From the NCBI GenBank assembly GCA_963576725.1, contig OY755252.1, forward strand, positions 30,708,578 through 30,772,577: a stretch of 64,000 bases of DNA, read 5' to 3'. Position 1 is the first letter of the stretch, and the number at the start of each line of letters is the position of its first letter. The translations under genes were made by a program, and so were the position numbers. Under the pieces are notes generated by a model, which was given only the letters and a program-made list of their open reading frames with translations, was not told the origin of the DNA and made no database searches. Source of the stretch: Azorinus chamasolen. Lineage: Eukaryota > Mollusca > Bivalvia > Cardiida > Solecurtidae. Positions 35,201 to 44,193 of the stretch are shown here, one piece after another.

Positions 35201-35752
35201 TACAGTTTTGAAACCAATGTGATAAATAACGTTCATCACAACGGTCTCAAATGACTTTTACAGAGGCGTCAAAATGCGTCGGTGTAGGAGGGAATGGTTT
35301 AATGGAAGACATTTTGGCAGAAACTATATTATCCCATAAGCAAACAGCAAATTCTGATCAGAGGACTCCTGTAGGAGTCGTCCAATGTGGGTCTTCTTTT
35401 TTGAAGAGTCACGGAAGGCGTCTGTATTGGATACAATGCAAAACCATTTGTACCCAGTGTCCTCAAAACGTATTACGTGCAATCAGTGTAGACCCAGATC
35501 CGGGGGTCCTGAAAGGATCCTGTTATCAGGGTATTCAGTGTTTGCTTCACTAATTATTTCTAAAGGTTACATCGACAGAAGAATCTATCTGGCGTCATTT
35601 GAAACAGAAACACGTTGAGACAAACATTTTGATACGGCCAACAGAATTCTAAGACTCATGACGACATTTGCAATTGTCAAATGTTTGTACCTGGGCTTGA
35701 AATAACTGAACATCATCCCACTCGTCTGTCGTGGACCGTATCTGTCATCCAT
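23029..35752 (-). CDS. CIMIP1: Ciliary microtubule inner protein 1 (C20orf85/LLC1 family), 151 aa, four exons
   Basis: Join complement of 35691-35752, 31250-31411, 28910-28949 and 23029-23220. The phases agree at every junction (2, 2, 0) and the total is 456 nt, 151 residues plus TAA. Family features I recognise: a Y-P-S-Q-Y-H-E-S start to the conserved region (from about residue 19), N-H-V-A-Q-D-S-I-W-K at 53-62, N-W-E-T-S-W-G-F-L at 74-82, P-E-P-M-P-E-K at 94-100, V-P-N-T-N-S-G-N-Y-G-S at 108-118, and a basic RRKKLGKDM end. Human C20orf85 is of similar size. The family is known as small proteins inside ciliary doublet microtubules. There is no signal peptide or membrane segment, as expected for an axonemal protein. 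Exon 3 is only 40 nt. The assignment rests on motif recognition, not on a search. Confidence 0.8.
23215..23228. promoter_or_regulatory. Perfect RFX X-box-like palindrome at the intron 3/exon 4 border
   Basis: GTTACC-CT-GGTAAC fits both half-sites of the RFX X-box (GTTRCC, 2-nt gap, RGYAAC). RFX factors drive ciliary genes, and this lies in a ciliary gene. However, it overlaps the splice acceptor, so it may be chance. Confidence 0.3.
23221..24070 (-). other. Left part of CIMIP1 intron 3, apparently single-copy
   Basis: About 850 bp between exon 4 and a family I element. I see no repeat family and no credible exon here. Confidence 0.4.
24079..24467. mobile_element. Family I MITE, about 389 bp
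   Basis: Same ends as the copy at 18741. It sits directly against a second family I element that starts at 24472, with only ATAT between them. Confidence 0.8.
24545..25970 (+). repeat. 145-bp tandem array, ten units, rich in AGGTCA half-sites
   Basis: Most units read AAGGTCATGGTGACCTTGACC, TTTGACCTAGTGACCTCAAA, CATCTAGTGGTCATGACCAA, AAGTTTGAAGATCCTAAGCC. Six units hold the 15-bp palindrome AGGTCAnnnTGACCT (about 24674, 24819, 25109, 25400, 25543, 25834). Most full units have TGACCT repeated with 0, 1 and 2 bp gaps. Confidence 0.9.
25974..26047 (+). repeat. (CCGA)n tetranucleotide microsatellite
   Basis: About 18 copies of CCGA with two interruptions (GATC, CAGA). It closes the 145-bp array, as in pearl-type elements. 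Confidence 0.95.
26963..27175 (+). mobile_element. Family C element
   Basis: CATTCCCTCATATTGACGAC to AGCATATGAGGTTAA. Palindrome GAGCATTTGCTCCTATAGGA, perfect over about 50 bp. Confidence 0.8.
27324..27550 (-). mobile_element. Family E TTAA-type element, reverse
   Basis: TTAACCCTTTCGGCGTCAAA to GGCGGTGAAAGGGTCAA. Palindrome CTGATCAGACGCGGCGTCTG. Confidence 0.8.
27765..28011 (+). mobile_element. Family E element
   Basis: TTAACCCTTTCACCGTCAAT to TTGGCACCGAAAAGGTTAA. Palindrome CAGACGCCGTCTTTTAAAGG. The last TTAA is also the start of a further partial element (TTAACCCTTCAAGTGTGG). Confidence 0.85.
28273..28532 (+). mobile_element. Family A element
   Basis: TTAACCCTTTCCTTTATAGA to AAGGAAGGGGTTAA. 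Palindrome CAGACAGCTCCTATAGGAG. Confidence 0.8.
28681..28851 (+). mobile_element. Family J element, decayed
   Basis: CCTTTGCAAATAGTGTACACC, TAAATATTCGCCATAAGCTT and GATTTGTAAGGG match family J at 569. Confidence 0.55.
28910..28949 (-). CDS. CIMIP1: CIMIP1 coding exon 3 (40-nt micro-exon)
   Basis: The acceptor is CAATTTCAG and the donor is GTTAGT on the minus strand. It encodes the rest of Trp75 and then ETSWGFLAEFDAQ, the family's conserved W-G-F-L segment. It is far too short for ORF finders. It was found because the phase (2 in, 0 out) and the peptide both fit. Confidence 0.75.
29043..29191. mobile_element. Family F MITE, truncated on the right
   Basis: The left end and both inner arms are present, but the sequence switches to a family C fragment after TTTAAGCTGCC, so the right terminus is lost. 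Confidence 0.75.
29192..29372 (-). mobile_element. Family C fragment
   Basis: AAATCTACCGAAAAGGAGC to GGAACGGGTTAA with the GAGCATTTGCTCC hairpin. The left TTAA end is missing, where it meets a truncated F copy. Confidence 0.65.
29381..29619 (+). mobile_element. Family A element
   Basis: CCCTTTCTCTAATATAAACG to AACAGGGAAACGGTTAA. Confidence 0.7.
29616..29937. mobile_element. Family H TTAA-type element, 322 bp
   Basis: TTAACTTTAGCCGATAAG to CGGCGCCAAAAGAGTTAA, sharing a TTAA with the A copy to its left. Palindrome GGATCCAGATGAAATGCCGA and complement. Confidence 0.7.
30160..30410 (+). mobile_element. Family A element, well preserved
   Basis: TTAAACCTTTCCCTTATGTA to CAGGGAAAGGGTTAA, 251 bp. 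Palindrome CAGACGACTCCTATAGGAGC. The right wing carries TATTCATCAGGGAAAGGG. Confidence 0.85.
30584..30760. mobile_element. Pogo-like palindromic MITE, other family
   Basis: CAGTAAAACCTCGATAATTC to TTCGAACTTTCAGG, partly folded, with centre AGCTACTGTAGGAACT. Confidence 0.5.
31250..31411 (-). CDS. CIMIP1: CIMIP1 coding exon 2
   Basis: On the minus strand the acceptor is CCATTTTAG and the donor is GTAAGT (31249 downward). It encodes residues 22-74 including the conserved VAQDSIWK core, is 162 nt long, and starts and ends in phase 2. Confidence 0.8.
32285..32522. mobile_element. Family F MITE with an internal duplication
   Basis: TA-flanked, 238 bp. About 35 bp near the right end (TTTATGTAATTTAGTGG) is duplicated. 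Confidence 0.8.
32888..33116 (-). mobile_element. Family A element
   Basis: It ends ...TTACGGTTAA. Palindrome CAGACGGCTCCTACAGGAGC inside GCAAACAGAGTAGACCC arms. Confidence 0.65.
33715..33900. mobile_element. Family H element
   Basis: A perfect palindrome reads GATCCAGATGAGACGCCGAG, TAG, CTCGGCGTCTCATCTGGATC, flanked by GCAAACAGTTTG and CAAACTGGTTGACACTCGG. Confidence 0.75.
33995..34240 (-). mobile_element. Family A (A2) element
   Basis: TTAACCCTTTCACTGTTTTA start, palindrome CAGACGGCTCCGATAGGAGC; the right end has decayed (GAGGGAAATTTAC). Confidence 0.75.
34824..35051 (+). mobile_element. Family C TTAA-type element, well preserved
   Basis: TTAACCCTTTCCTCAATAAA to GAGGAAATGGGTTAA. The 50-bp palindrome centres on GCTCCTATAGGAGC. 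Confidence 0.85.
35101..35302 (-). mobile_element. Family C element, palindrome deleted
   Basis: TTAACCAATTCCTTCCTAGA to GAGGGAATGGTTTAA. The GAGCATTTGCTCC hairpin is missing, leaving GATAAATAACGTTCATCAC. Confidence 0.7.
35691..35752 (-). CDS. CIMIP1: CIMIP1 coding exon 1
   Basis: ATG at 35752-35750 (minus strand). It encodes 20 residues (MDDRYGP...YFKP) plus two bases (AG), which with the next exon's first base make Ser21. The donor is GTACAA just below 35691. Confidence 0.72.
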
Positions 35753-36350
35753 ATTCGTTTATGTCCGTTATTTTCCGTCACTTTCCGAGAAATATCTGAT
35801 TTTATACCACAATAAAAATCCAAAACAAAGTTTCTCCCAGCCTACACCATAACATTCACAGTAAATCTAAAAGTAATTACAAAGTCCTGTATAAAATCAA
35901 CACAGAGAAATAACGGGTATCTAATTTCTATAATGTCACACTTTTCTCTCTGTCATATTCAGTATCAAAATATCGACGTTTGGTCTGTCCCATTGACTAA
36001 TGATACGACGAACCACAATATTTGTTTCCGATGGTTACGCGTAGTCGCCTCTGTTTATTACTTTAGTCAAGTTATCCAGATATCGATAATGTCCAACAGG
36101 TAACTGAAAACTGAATTATTTCTGATCGAATATTTTGCACATAGAATACTATTAACTGTCATTACACGGGGAGATATGTCCACGTTTCCCTCCGGCCTCT
36201 AAGAAAGGTCCTACTTAAACTTTTGTCAAATATTTATTTTGAATTATTGTCGCGATAAGATTGATCCATGAACTGAAATCTCATGTCACTCTACCTACTG
36301 TTGAGAAATTTCTCTTCAATCTATCCGCATAAAGGCTCCCTTTACTTGGG
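35753..36350. other. Region upstream of CIMIP1, no gene seen
   Basis: This should hold the 5' UTR and promoter of CIMIP1 (minus strand). It is free of the MITE families found elsewhere, which fits functional sequence. I found no clear TATA box or canonical X-box; GGTTAC at about 36033 is only a half-site. Confidence 0.35.
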
Positions 36351-36539
36351 TTAACCAACACATAAACAGTCATTTGCAAACAGTGCAGACCCAGATCAGA
36401 GGGCTCCTCTAGGAGCCCTCTGATCTGGGTCTGCACTGTTTGTCATTTAAAATCATATAGCAAGTGTACACCTTTTATACTAAATGGACTCTACCATTAA
36501 ACACTGACGGATAATTCCACTCTGATAGTTCAGGGTTAA
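36351..36539. mobile_element. Family N TTAA-type element
   Basis: TTAACCAACACATAAACAG to ATAGTTCAGGGTTAA. Near-perfect palindrome CAGATCAGAGGGCTCCTCTA and complement, arms about 33 bp. Confidence 0.75.
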
Positions 36540-37231
36540 CTCTTAGCCCGCTGTTTAAAACATTGTATGTCTGCTATCACTACGACCAGGTGTAAATTTA
36601 TTAAATTCTGATTCGTCCAAACTGTAAAGAATCAATTAACCAAGTGTCAAGAGATTGGATCCTGATGAGACGTCAAGTTACAAAAATCTAAATTGATTGC
36701 AACAAGAACATGGATTAGTCATGAACGGATAAAGATAACTAGATAATCCTTGACAAGCGGGAAAATGTCGCCTGCTTTTGGCTTTGTCGTCTGCTATAGT
36801 CATCTTAATACATGTATCGTGTCTTCTCCATTTGCCTACTGCATATTATACTTTCTAACTTTCAAATAGCTTGGATCCAGAGCTGCTGTTGCGTTAAACA
36901 GCCAGATCATATTTAAAAATGTGCTTAAACCTGATGTTCTCATGCAGAGGCAATTTAAGTACTACTGACTAGGGATATAAAGGAAGCAATTTTCTACTTA
37001 ACACCCTCAAAGCCGTGTATTCATAATGAAAGGCTCTACCTATACACTGTATAAAGATATGTATGGTATGGATAGAGAAATGGTAAATTGGGTTCTCAAA
37101 GCAAATATAATAATGTAATGACATTTTGCACAATAAGGTAATTAGCAAGAATAAGGACGAACTTTATTTTATTTTCATTTTGTCCAAGGGGTTGGGTGGA
37201 GGGAGTTAAAGTCGTGTATATACATATTGTG

Positions 37232-37243
37232 ATATGATGATAC

Positions 37244-37282
<39 letters not shown>

Positions 37283-37283
37283 C

Positions 37284-37325
<42 letters not shown>

Positions 37326-37336
37326 AATGGTGGTGG
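37232..37336. repeat. (GAT)n trinucleotide microsatellite
   Basis: About 30 copies of GAT/ATG with three interruptions. The His- or Ser-rich open frames on the other strand are artefacts. Confidence 0.97.
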
Positions 37337-37550
37337 TGACGAATTAACATGGAGGTCTATCAATGCCAGTCTTAATACAGGATGAATATCAGATAAAAAC
37401 AAATTTTCTGCTTGATGTTTGCCCTGTAATAAGCAGTCACCTCTCACAGACTTATACATTGGTGGGCATATATTGTATTTATAAACCACAAGCCTGTCTT
37501 AAGCGACCATTCATCTCTTAAACATAAGAGTCTTAACAACAGCTGGTTCC

Positions 37551-37751
37551 TTAACCCATTACTTCATATTGACGCCTTCTGACGCCTTTGTAAAAGTCAC
37601 TTTCTAAAACCATTGAGCAAATGCTCTATTTATCACAATGGTTTCAACACTACACAAATCTAAAAAAATCTTTCCTCTAGTTAATGCTCCTTTTCGGTAG
37701 ATGTAATCAAAGAGATAGGATCTAAAAATAGCCTATGACGTATTGGGTTAA
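37551..37751 (+). mobile_element. Family C element
   Basis: TTAACCCATTACTTCATATT to TGACGTATTGGGTTAA. Left hairpin arm deleted. Confidence 0.8.
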
Positions 37752-37978
37752 AGACAGGTTCTACTGTATACAGTAAAACCTTGCAAAAGGGAACACTTAC
37801 ATGGAGATACAGTGCCGTCATTTAAGACATGTAAGCTTAACGCAGGGCGAAAATCTGTCTTTTACTTGAAAATTTGCGTGAAAGACAATTTCTTTATAAA
37901 TATCAATTAGCTGAAATTGTATAATGACATGTAAGACAGAGAAACATTTATTTTAGCTGAAATTGTAAAGTCAGTATC

Positions 37979-38116
37979 CATGGTTATAAAACGCTTAGTT
38001 GAGTCTGAGTTCGTTCTCAAGTTTTTGATTGGTCAGATTTGAGTCTTTGGCTCAAATCTGACCAATCAAAAGCTTGAGAACGAACTCGGACTCAACTAAA
38101 AGTTTTATAAGCATGG
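37979..38116. repeat. Family L hairpin element
   Basis: CATGGTTATAAAACGCTTAG to TTTATAAGCATGG. Centre GAGTCTTTGGCTC, nearly perfect fold-back. Confidence 0.85.
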
Positions 38117-38370
38117 ACCCAGGCCTATACATTTCCATAAATAGACCAAACAATGACCAGGGGCTGTCTGGTCTGGGTGTACTCTATTCGAAAAGGTGTA
38201 AAATGGCCGTACCATCACGTAAAGGGTTAAAGAACCCAGTGCATGCTTTTCCAGAAGTTACTATTGTGGATAGTGTCTACTGTACTTCAATGAAATAATA
38301 AATGCAAAAGAATATGAGTATGCTAATCCGAAAGTCGTGATCTGACACAGTGATCACCTAGTTCTCTGAT

Positions 38371-38601
38371 TTAACCGATTCCCAATAGGCTATTTCTTGA
38401 CTCAACCTCTGGATATATCTGCTGAAAAAGGTGCAATTACTAGAAAAATGACATTTTTTAGAATTGTGTAGTTTTGGTATGGAGCATATGCTCTATTTAT
38501 CACAATGGTTTCATAAAATGACTTTTACCAGAAACATACACATACATATGTCTCTGCTTTTACAGGTGTCAAAAGGCGTCAGCATGAGGGAAACGATTCA
38601 A
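38371..38601 (-). mobile_element. Family C element in the first unit of a local duplication
   Basis: TTAACCGATTCCCAATAGGC to GAGGGAAACGATTCAA. A second copy of the same locus is at 38935-39161. Confidence 0.7.
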
Positions 38602-38716
38602 GAACCCAATGCATGCTTGTACAGAGAGATATTGTTGTAGACAGTGTCTACTTTACTCCAACGAAATGATAATGTCAGATATGATTTAGCTAATCCGGAA
38701 GTCGTGATCTGACACA

Positions 38717-38914
38717 TTAATCCTTTCCCTGTTCTATATTTAGACCAATTGACAAAACAGTTATAATGAAATATGGAATGTGGAACATTGTAATTATTTT
38801 AGAGACTAAAGAAACAGATCTATCGAATTCTAATAGCAAACAGAGTAGACCCAGATCTGGGTCTACTCTGTTTGCAAATGCGTGAAAACACGTTTATATG
38901 AGAGAAAGGGTTAA
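38717..38914 (-). mobile_element. Family A (A2) element with a nearby empty site
   Basis: TTAATCCTTTCCCTGTTCTA to GAGAAAGGGTTAA. It splits the second unit of a local duplication; the first unit lacks it. Confidence 0.8.
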
Positions 38915-38934
38915 TCACATCGTTCTCTGGTTTA

Positions 38935-39161
38935 ACCTATTTCCCCCTAGGCTATTTTCAGACCCAAACTCTTTTGTCTATGCACCTACTGAAAACGAGC
39001 ATTAACTAGAAAAAGGAAACTTTTTAAATTTGTGATGTTTTAAACCATTGCGATAAACAGAGCATTTGCTCCTATGGAGCAAATGCTCTTTTTATCACAA
39101 TGGTTTCAAAAAGTGACTTTACCACTGGCGCCAAAAGGCGTCAGTAGGAGAGAAAGGGTAA
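38935..39161 (-). mobile_element. Family C element in the second unit of the duplication
   Basis: TTTAACCTATTTCCCCC to GGAGAGAAAGGGTAA. Palindrome GAGCATTTGCTCCTATGG. Confidence 0.75.
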
Positions 39162-39318
39162 GTCGTTATATTCTAACCGCGACTTAACTGACATTTGCAA
39201 ACAGCTTGGACCCAGATGAGATGTCGAGTAACTCAGCGTCTTATCAGGATCCAAGCTGTTTGAGATTCGGTATATAGTTACTGAAAACTTTGAGCGATTA
39301 GGATGTATGTAAAAACTG

Positions 39319-39852
39319 ATATACCCGGCATTTGCCCCCATGACCTTTGTCCTCTATTTGGGCTTGGGCGGACATTTGCTCTCCCCCCCCCCCCTCTCAA
39401 TACTATTTGGGCTTGGGCGGAAATCCCCCCCCCCCCTGATAATTTTGACGGGCGGACATTTGCCCCTTCAATGTTTGCCCCCCTAATACATTACAAATAT
39501 TGTGGACACCATGACATTATTTTAACTGTTAATGTGTTGTTGAGACAAATCTATTGCTCTGAAATTCCTATAACTATGATTCACCATTTTGATAAATAGA
39601 AAAGGTTTGAAGTGTCAATCAGATTTGACTCAACAACACATAAACAGATAAAATGTCATGGTGTCTACAATATTTGTAATGTGTAGGGGGGGGGCAAACA
39701 TTGAAGGGGGCAAACGTCCGCTCCGTCAAAAATACCAGGGGGATGTCCGCCCAAGCAAAACAGTAGGGGGCAAATGTACGCCCAAGCCCAAATAGGGGGC
39801 AAATGTCAGGGGGCCTGGGGGCAGATGTCCTGGGGACAAATGTCCTAGTATC
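39319..39852. mobile_element. Inverted-repeat element with 10-bp target duplication (Mutator-like?)
   Basis: Flanked by GTAAAAACTG at 39309-39318 and 39853-39862. The ends are inverted copies (CATTTGCCCCC... and ...GGGGACAAATG) with long C- and G-rich arms sharing CTATTTGGGCTTGGGCG and CAATGTTTGCCCCC. A 9-10-bp duplication suits Mutator. No transposase is present. Confidence 0.65.
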
Positions 39853-39910
39853 GTAAAAACTGTAACCGGTCGAGGAATTAGACGACTTGAGTTTTCAGCA
39901 TATAAAAAAG

Positions 39911-40150
39911 TCAACCCTTTCCCTATTCTGTAGTTTGTACAAATTTCAGTACCTACTGAATATTCATGAACAAAATACAAATGTAGTTATAATGAAATAT
40001 GGACGTTGGGACATTGCAACCATTTTAGAAACTAGAGAAGCAGGTCTATCAGATTCCATCAGCAACTCTAGCAGACCCTGGTCAAATGGTTCCTAAAGGA
40101 GCCGTCTGATCTGGGTCTTCTCTGTTTGCAAATGCATGAACATGCGTTTT
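39911..40150 (-). mobile_element. Family A (A2) element
   Basis: TCAACCCTTTCCCTATTCTG start. The palindrome is diverged. The right end merges with the TTAA of the B copy. Confidence 0.7.
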
Positions 40151-40364
40151 TAACCCTTTCGCTGCCAATGCCGGATCTGTGATTACCTATGCAAACAGTT
40201 TGGATCCAGATGAGACGCCGAGTAACTCGGCGTCTCATTGGGATCCAAACTGTTTGTTACTGTTACTATGTTTTTGAAACAAAAATGTAGAAAATAAAAA
40301 AAATGATTATTTGTAGCAGACGACAAAGTTAGCAGACGACATAATTTGGCAGCGAAAGGGTTAA
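40150..40364. mobile_element. Family B TTAA-type element, 215 bp
   Basis: TTAACCCTTTCGCTGCCAAT to TTGGCAGCGAAAGGGTTAA: terminal repeats of about 18 bp. Off-centre palindrome GATGAGACGCCGAGTAACTC and complement, then AGCAGACGACAAAGTTAGC. Confidence 0.9.
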
Positions 40365-41125
40365 GGAATAAAGATGTAACGTTGATAACTCGGCTATATT
40401 TTGAATTCTTTATCTACGATGTACACTGATATGCGTCTGTCGTCATCTAGGAATGGATTTCTAACCCTTTCAACGCTCACTGGTCAAATGGACTATTCCA
40501 TAATTCAAAAAGGTCATATTCATTGAAATATTTTTAATTTTACAAATATTGTAGACCCTCTGCCTCAAAGTTCTTAAATCATCTTTTCTAATAGTTCGGC
40601 TTATTTAACTTCATTTTACTGTAGCTACATGACTGTTTGACACGGTGTCAAGATAATGTGACCGTTTACCAGTACTTTACACTGAACACGCTAACTAACC
40701 AAGGAACTAACAGGGTTTTTTCTCTACCTGACCTCTCCCCCCTCAGTCCCCATGCATCCCCATACCCATCCTCCCACCCGTGCAACTTCAGGCGCCTATT
40801 CCACCCAGATGACAATCAGCAGACATCAAAAAGCCAACTAGCCAACAACCAAAGACAGCGATCCAAATCTATAATCAAATGTCAGGCTATGATACAATCA
40901 GGTGAACTAGGCCTTATCTGTATATGCCTGTGACAAGATGATCGAAATTCTATTTACTCAATGAAAACAGTAGACCGTTATTGAAGTTCCATTTTATGGC
41001 ATTATTGTATTAATGTGAAAAGTCGAACCTAGATTTTATCTATCGATTTTAGCTAACATTCAAGTTCGATAATACCGCAGCAACTCGTCAATCTCTACAT
41101 ACAGTTGTCGTTCCTTTTCCTAATA

Positions 41126-41425
41126 CAGAGAACCCTCATTACAGCGGAGGTGTTTGTTTCCAGACACTGTGCTGGTATAACGAGGTTGCCGTTATATCGA
41201 GTTTAAATATGAAAGGAACCATTTGGTCAGTTTAAACTAGTACCAACAGGTGATCGCTTAATGCAGAACGCAAGAAGTGCAAAAAGCTCCCTTAGGGAGC
41301 TTTTTGCACTTCTTGTGTTCTGCATTAAGCGATCACCTGTGCTATTGGCATTGCACCTATTGATTCAGTGGTTGTTTCAAAGAGGGTGTCATTGAAACGA
41401 ATGCCGGTATAACGAGGGTTCACTG
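41126..41425. mobile_element. Family O palindromic MITE, 300 bp (pogo/Tigger-like)
   Basis: CAGAGAACCCTCATTACAGC to ATAACGAGGGTTCACTG, TA-flanked. The central 110 bp is a near-perfect hairpin (GGTGATCGCTTAATGCAGAA and complement). Confidence 0.8.
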
Positions 41426-41821
41426 TATCATAACATATCGGTCATTGGTAGTAGAATGAGACCATTTCAAGTTTTCAACAAGCATTTCGCACAAACATGC
41501 ACTTTGAAGAGATTTACACTATAACCTGTCTTAAGTGGCCATAACAGATAGGTCTAATAATGGGTATATAAGGAAGGTGGTAGCGTCATGCATTACGTTT
41601 GGCCTGCATATATCAAAATGAATTAGTTAATATCCATGATGTCATTATTCTTCATATGAATATGCATGGAGTAAAGCTCGAACATGATACTTGTTTGATT
41701 GTTCCGATTAAACGTGTTTTACTGTACCACCAAGGACGTGTCACAGTTTATAAACGACTATTCTTGACACAAACATTACCTATAACAATTGAATATAGAA
41801 TTCCAATTACTATTGAAATAG

Positions 41822-42051
41822 TTAACCCTTTTCCCTCATATTGACGCCTTTTGACGACTCTTTAAAAGTCACATTGTGAAACCATTGTGATAAATAGAGC
41901 ATTTGCTCCTATAGGAGCAAATGCTCTATTTATCACAATTGTTTCAAACTACACAATTCTAAAATTTTCCTTTCCCCTAGTAAATGCTCCTTTTCGGTAG
42001 AGTGATTCAAAGAGGTTGTATCTAAAAATAGCCTATGAGGTAATGGATTAA
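41822..42051 (+). mobile_element. Family C element, well preserved
   Basis: TTAACCCTTTTCCCTCATAT to GAGGTAATGGATTAA. Perfect centre TTTGCTCCTATAGGAGCAAA. Confidence 0.85.
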
Positions 42052-42074
42052 TGTAGATGTATTACTCTTAAGTC

Positions 42075-42346
42075 TTAACCCATTAGTGTGCAGAGTCCCT
42101 GTTCATTATTCATGTAAGATAAAAAAAAACCTGTTATCATGAATATTCATTAGCAGTAGTTTTATCATGTAAACTTTTCAAGGTATTTCTTTTTTTGCTT
42201 TGGCGAAAACTGTAGAAGCCGATTTATACTGAGTCAAAAGCAAACAGAGCAGACCCGGATCAGATGGCTCATATAGGAACTGTCTGATCAGGGTCTACTC
42301 TGTTCGCAAATGCGTGAAAATGCGTTTGTATGAGGGAAAGGGCTAA
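42075..42346 (-). mobile_element. Family A element
   Basis: TTAACCCATTAGTGTGCAG to GAGGGAAAGGGCTAA. Palindrome CAGATGGCTCATATAGGAAC. Confidence 0.7.
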
Positions 42347-42689
42347 AAAGGACATAGGCAAACTGTGTAGATCCAGATCATAGGGCTCCTGAAGGAACTC
42401 TCTGATCAAGGTCTGCTCTGACTGCTGAATATATCGATGTCAATGGTTGAAACCAGTAAATAGTTTGTTTGCTATGTCCGGTCCCTCAACATGAAAAATG
42501 GATGAGTTCCAAAATAAGATCTGAACGGATTTTCATCAAATGAAATGGGAACAATTGGGTTAAAGTGGTCTGCTCTGATTGCTTGTGGGATTATGCAGAT
42601 CAGATGTTACACTTTCTGCCATGACCAAAACACCATGTGTTCACATGCCATTATAAAAGTTTAGCTTGTAAATATCCATTTTTGCCTGA

Positions 42690-43402
42690 CTATTATGGTA
42701 TGGTATGGTATGGTATGGTATGGTATGGTATAGTATAGTATAGTATAGTATAGTATAGTATAGTATAGTATAGTATAGTATAGTATAGTATAGTATAGTA
42801 TAGTATAGTATAGTATAGTATAGTATAGTATAGTATAGTATAGTATAGTATAGTATAGTATAGTATAGTATAGTATAGTATAGTATAGTATAGTATTAGT
42901 ATTAGTATTAGTATTAGTATTAGTATTAGTATTAGTAATAGTATAGTATAGTATAGTATAGTATAGTATAGTATAGTATAGTATAGTATAGTATAGTATA
43001 GTATTAGTATAGTATAGTATAGTGTAGTGTAGTGTAGTGTAGTATAGTGTAGTGTAGTGTAGTGTAGTATAGTATAGTATAGTATAGTATAGTATAGCAT
43101 AGCATAGTATAGTATAGTATAGTATAGTATAGTTAGTATAGTTAGCATAGCATAGCATAGCAAAGCATAGCAAAGCATAGCATAGCATAGCATAGCAAAG
43201 CATAGCATAGCAAAGCATAGCATAGCATAGCATAGCATAGCATAGCATAGCATAGCATAGCATAGCATAGCATAGCATAGCATAGCATAGCATAGCATAG
43301 TATAGTATAGTATAGTATAGTATAGTATAGTATAGTATAGTATAGTATAGTATAGTATAGTATAGTATAGTATAGTATAGTATAGTATAGTATAGTATAG
43401 TT
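42690..43402. repeat. Pentanucleotide satellite with variant blocks
   Basis: About 710 bp of GTATA-type units in blocks: GTATG (42693-42728), GTATA (to about 42893), the hexamer GTATTA (42895-42940), GTATA, GTGTA (about 43023-43065), GTATA, GCATA (about 43143-43298), and GTATA again. The long open frames here are artefacts of the 5-bp repeat. Confidence 0.97.
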
Positions 43403-43664
43403 GTATCAATACGACCTAGAACATATATAATATAATGTGACAACGCCATATTTCATTGTTATCAGTTTTTCCTAAGTCTACAAAATCAGCACTGGTCAAT
43501 TATAGATATACGTATTGACCTCTTCAGCATACAATACTTATCAGATATTACATACTCTTCATCGTCGCTCATTATTCCTCTACAATTCCAGCATACCAGT
43601 CGTCCGAAGTTAAACACAAACAAATAAATGATACTGTTGGTGTATACTTTAAATCTGAAACCTC

Positions 43665-43800
43665 TAACACGCTACTGGTGAACCCGTGATCCTATTTTTC
43701 AAACCGTTTGGATCCAGATGAGACGCCGAGTACTCGGCGTCTCGTCAGGATCCAAACTGTTTGACACATTGGGTGCGTCTTTGTGAGAAAAAAAACGGAA
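43665..43800. mobile_element. Family H element core
   Basis: AAACCGTTTGGATCCAGATG, GACGCCGAGTACTCGGCGTC, CAAACTGTTTGACACATTGG. Confidence 0.7.
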
Positions 43801-43926
43801 TCGGTTGTGGCATACATGTATAAAGTAGACGATATATCATATACACGAAAATGTGTTCAGCTTGCTAAAGGTTATGTTCTGAGCATGTCATCACACAACT
43901 AGATGCGAGAAAGTGTGCTCATTAAT

Positions 43927-44193
43927 TATTGAACCCTGCTCCTCAACATGCAAAGCCAAACTGTAGCTGGAATCTGCGTTCACGCTTACCCAGTTGTGAA
44001 ATAATGGGTGTCGGCTGAAATTTTGATTTGATCAAATATTGAGTTCTTCCGATTGGATCAAGCTATTGAGAAACTGTTGACCGAGTTTCAAACAGATTGG
44101 ATCCAGATGAGACGCCGAGCTACTCGGCGTCTCATCTGGATCCAAGCTGTTTGCAAATGCGAGTCGGGTCGTTAATAACGAGAGAAGGGTTAA
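43927..44193. mobile_element. Family H element
   Basis: From about GAACCCTGCTCCTCAAC to GAGAGAAGGGTTAA, with the palindrome GACGCCGAGCTACTCGGCGT. Confidence 0.7.

Noticed and set aside
36020..36050. Possible X-box upstream of CIMIP1
   Set aside because: GGTTAC is only a half-site and the partner half (GTAGTC) does not fit RGYAAC.
37096..37489. Poly-His and poly-Ser open frames
   Set aside because: They are translations of the (GAT)n microsatellite on the opposite strand.
40637..40933. 98-codon + strand open frame with a Pro/Ser-rich start
   Set aside because: No recognised motif, signal peptide or splice partners. It may be a worn retroelement piece, but nothing supports that beyond the open frame.
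42661..43449. Open frames of 238 and 262 codons on the minus strand (Tyr/Thr/Ile-Leu repeats)
   Set aside because: They are translations of a pentanucleotide repeat that lacks stops in these frames; composition and context are not coding.
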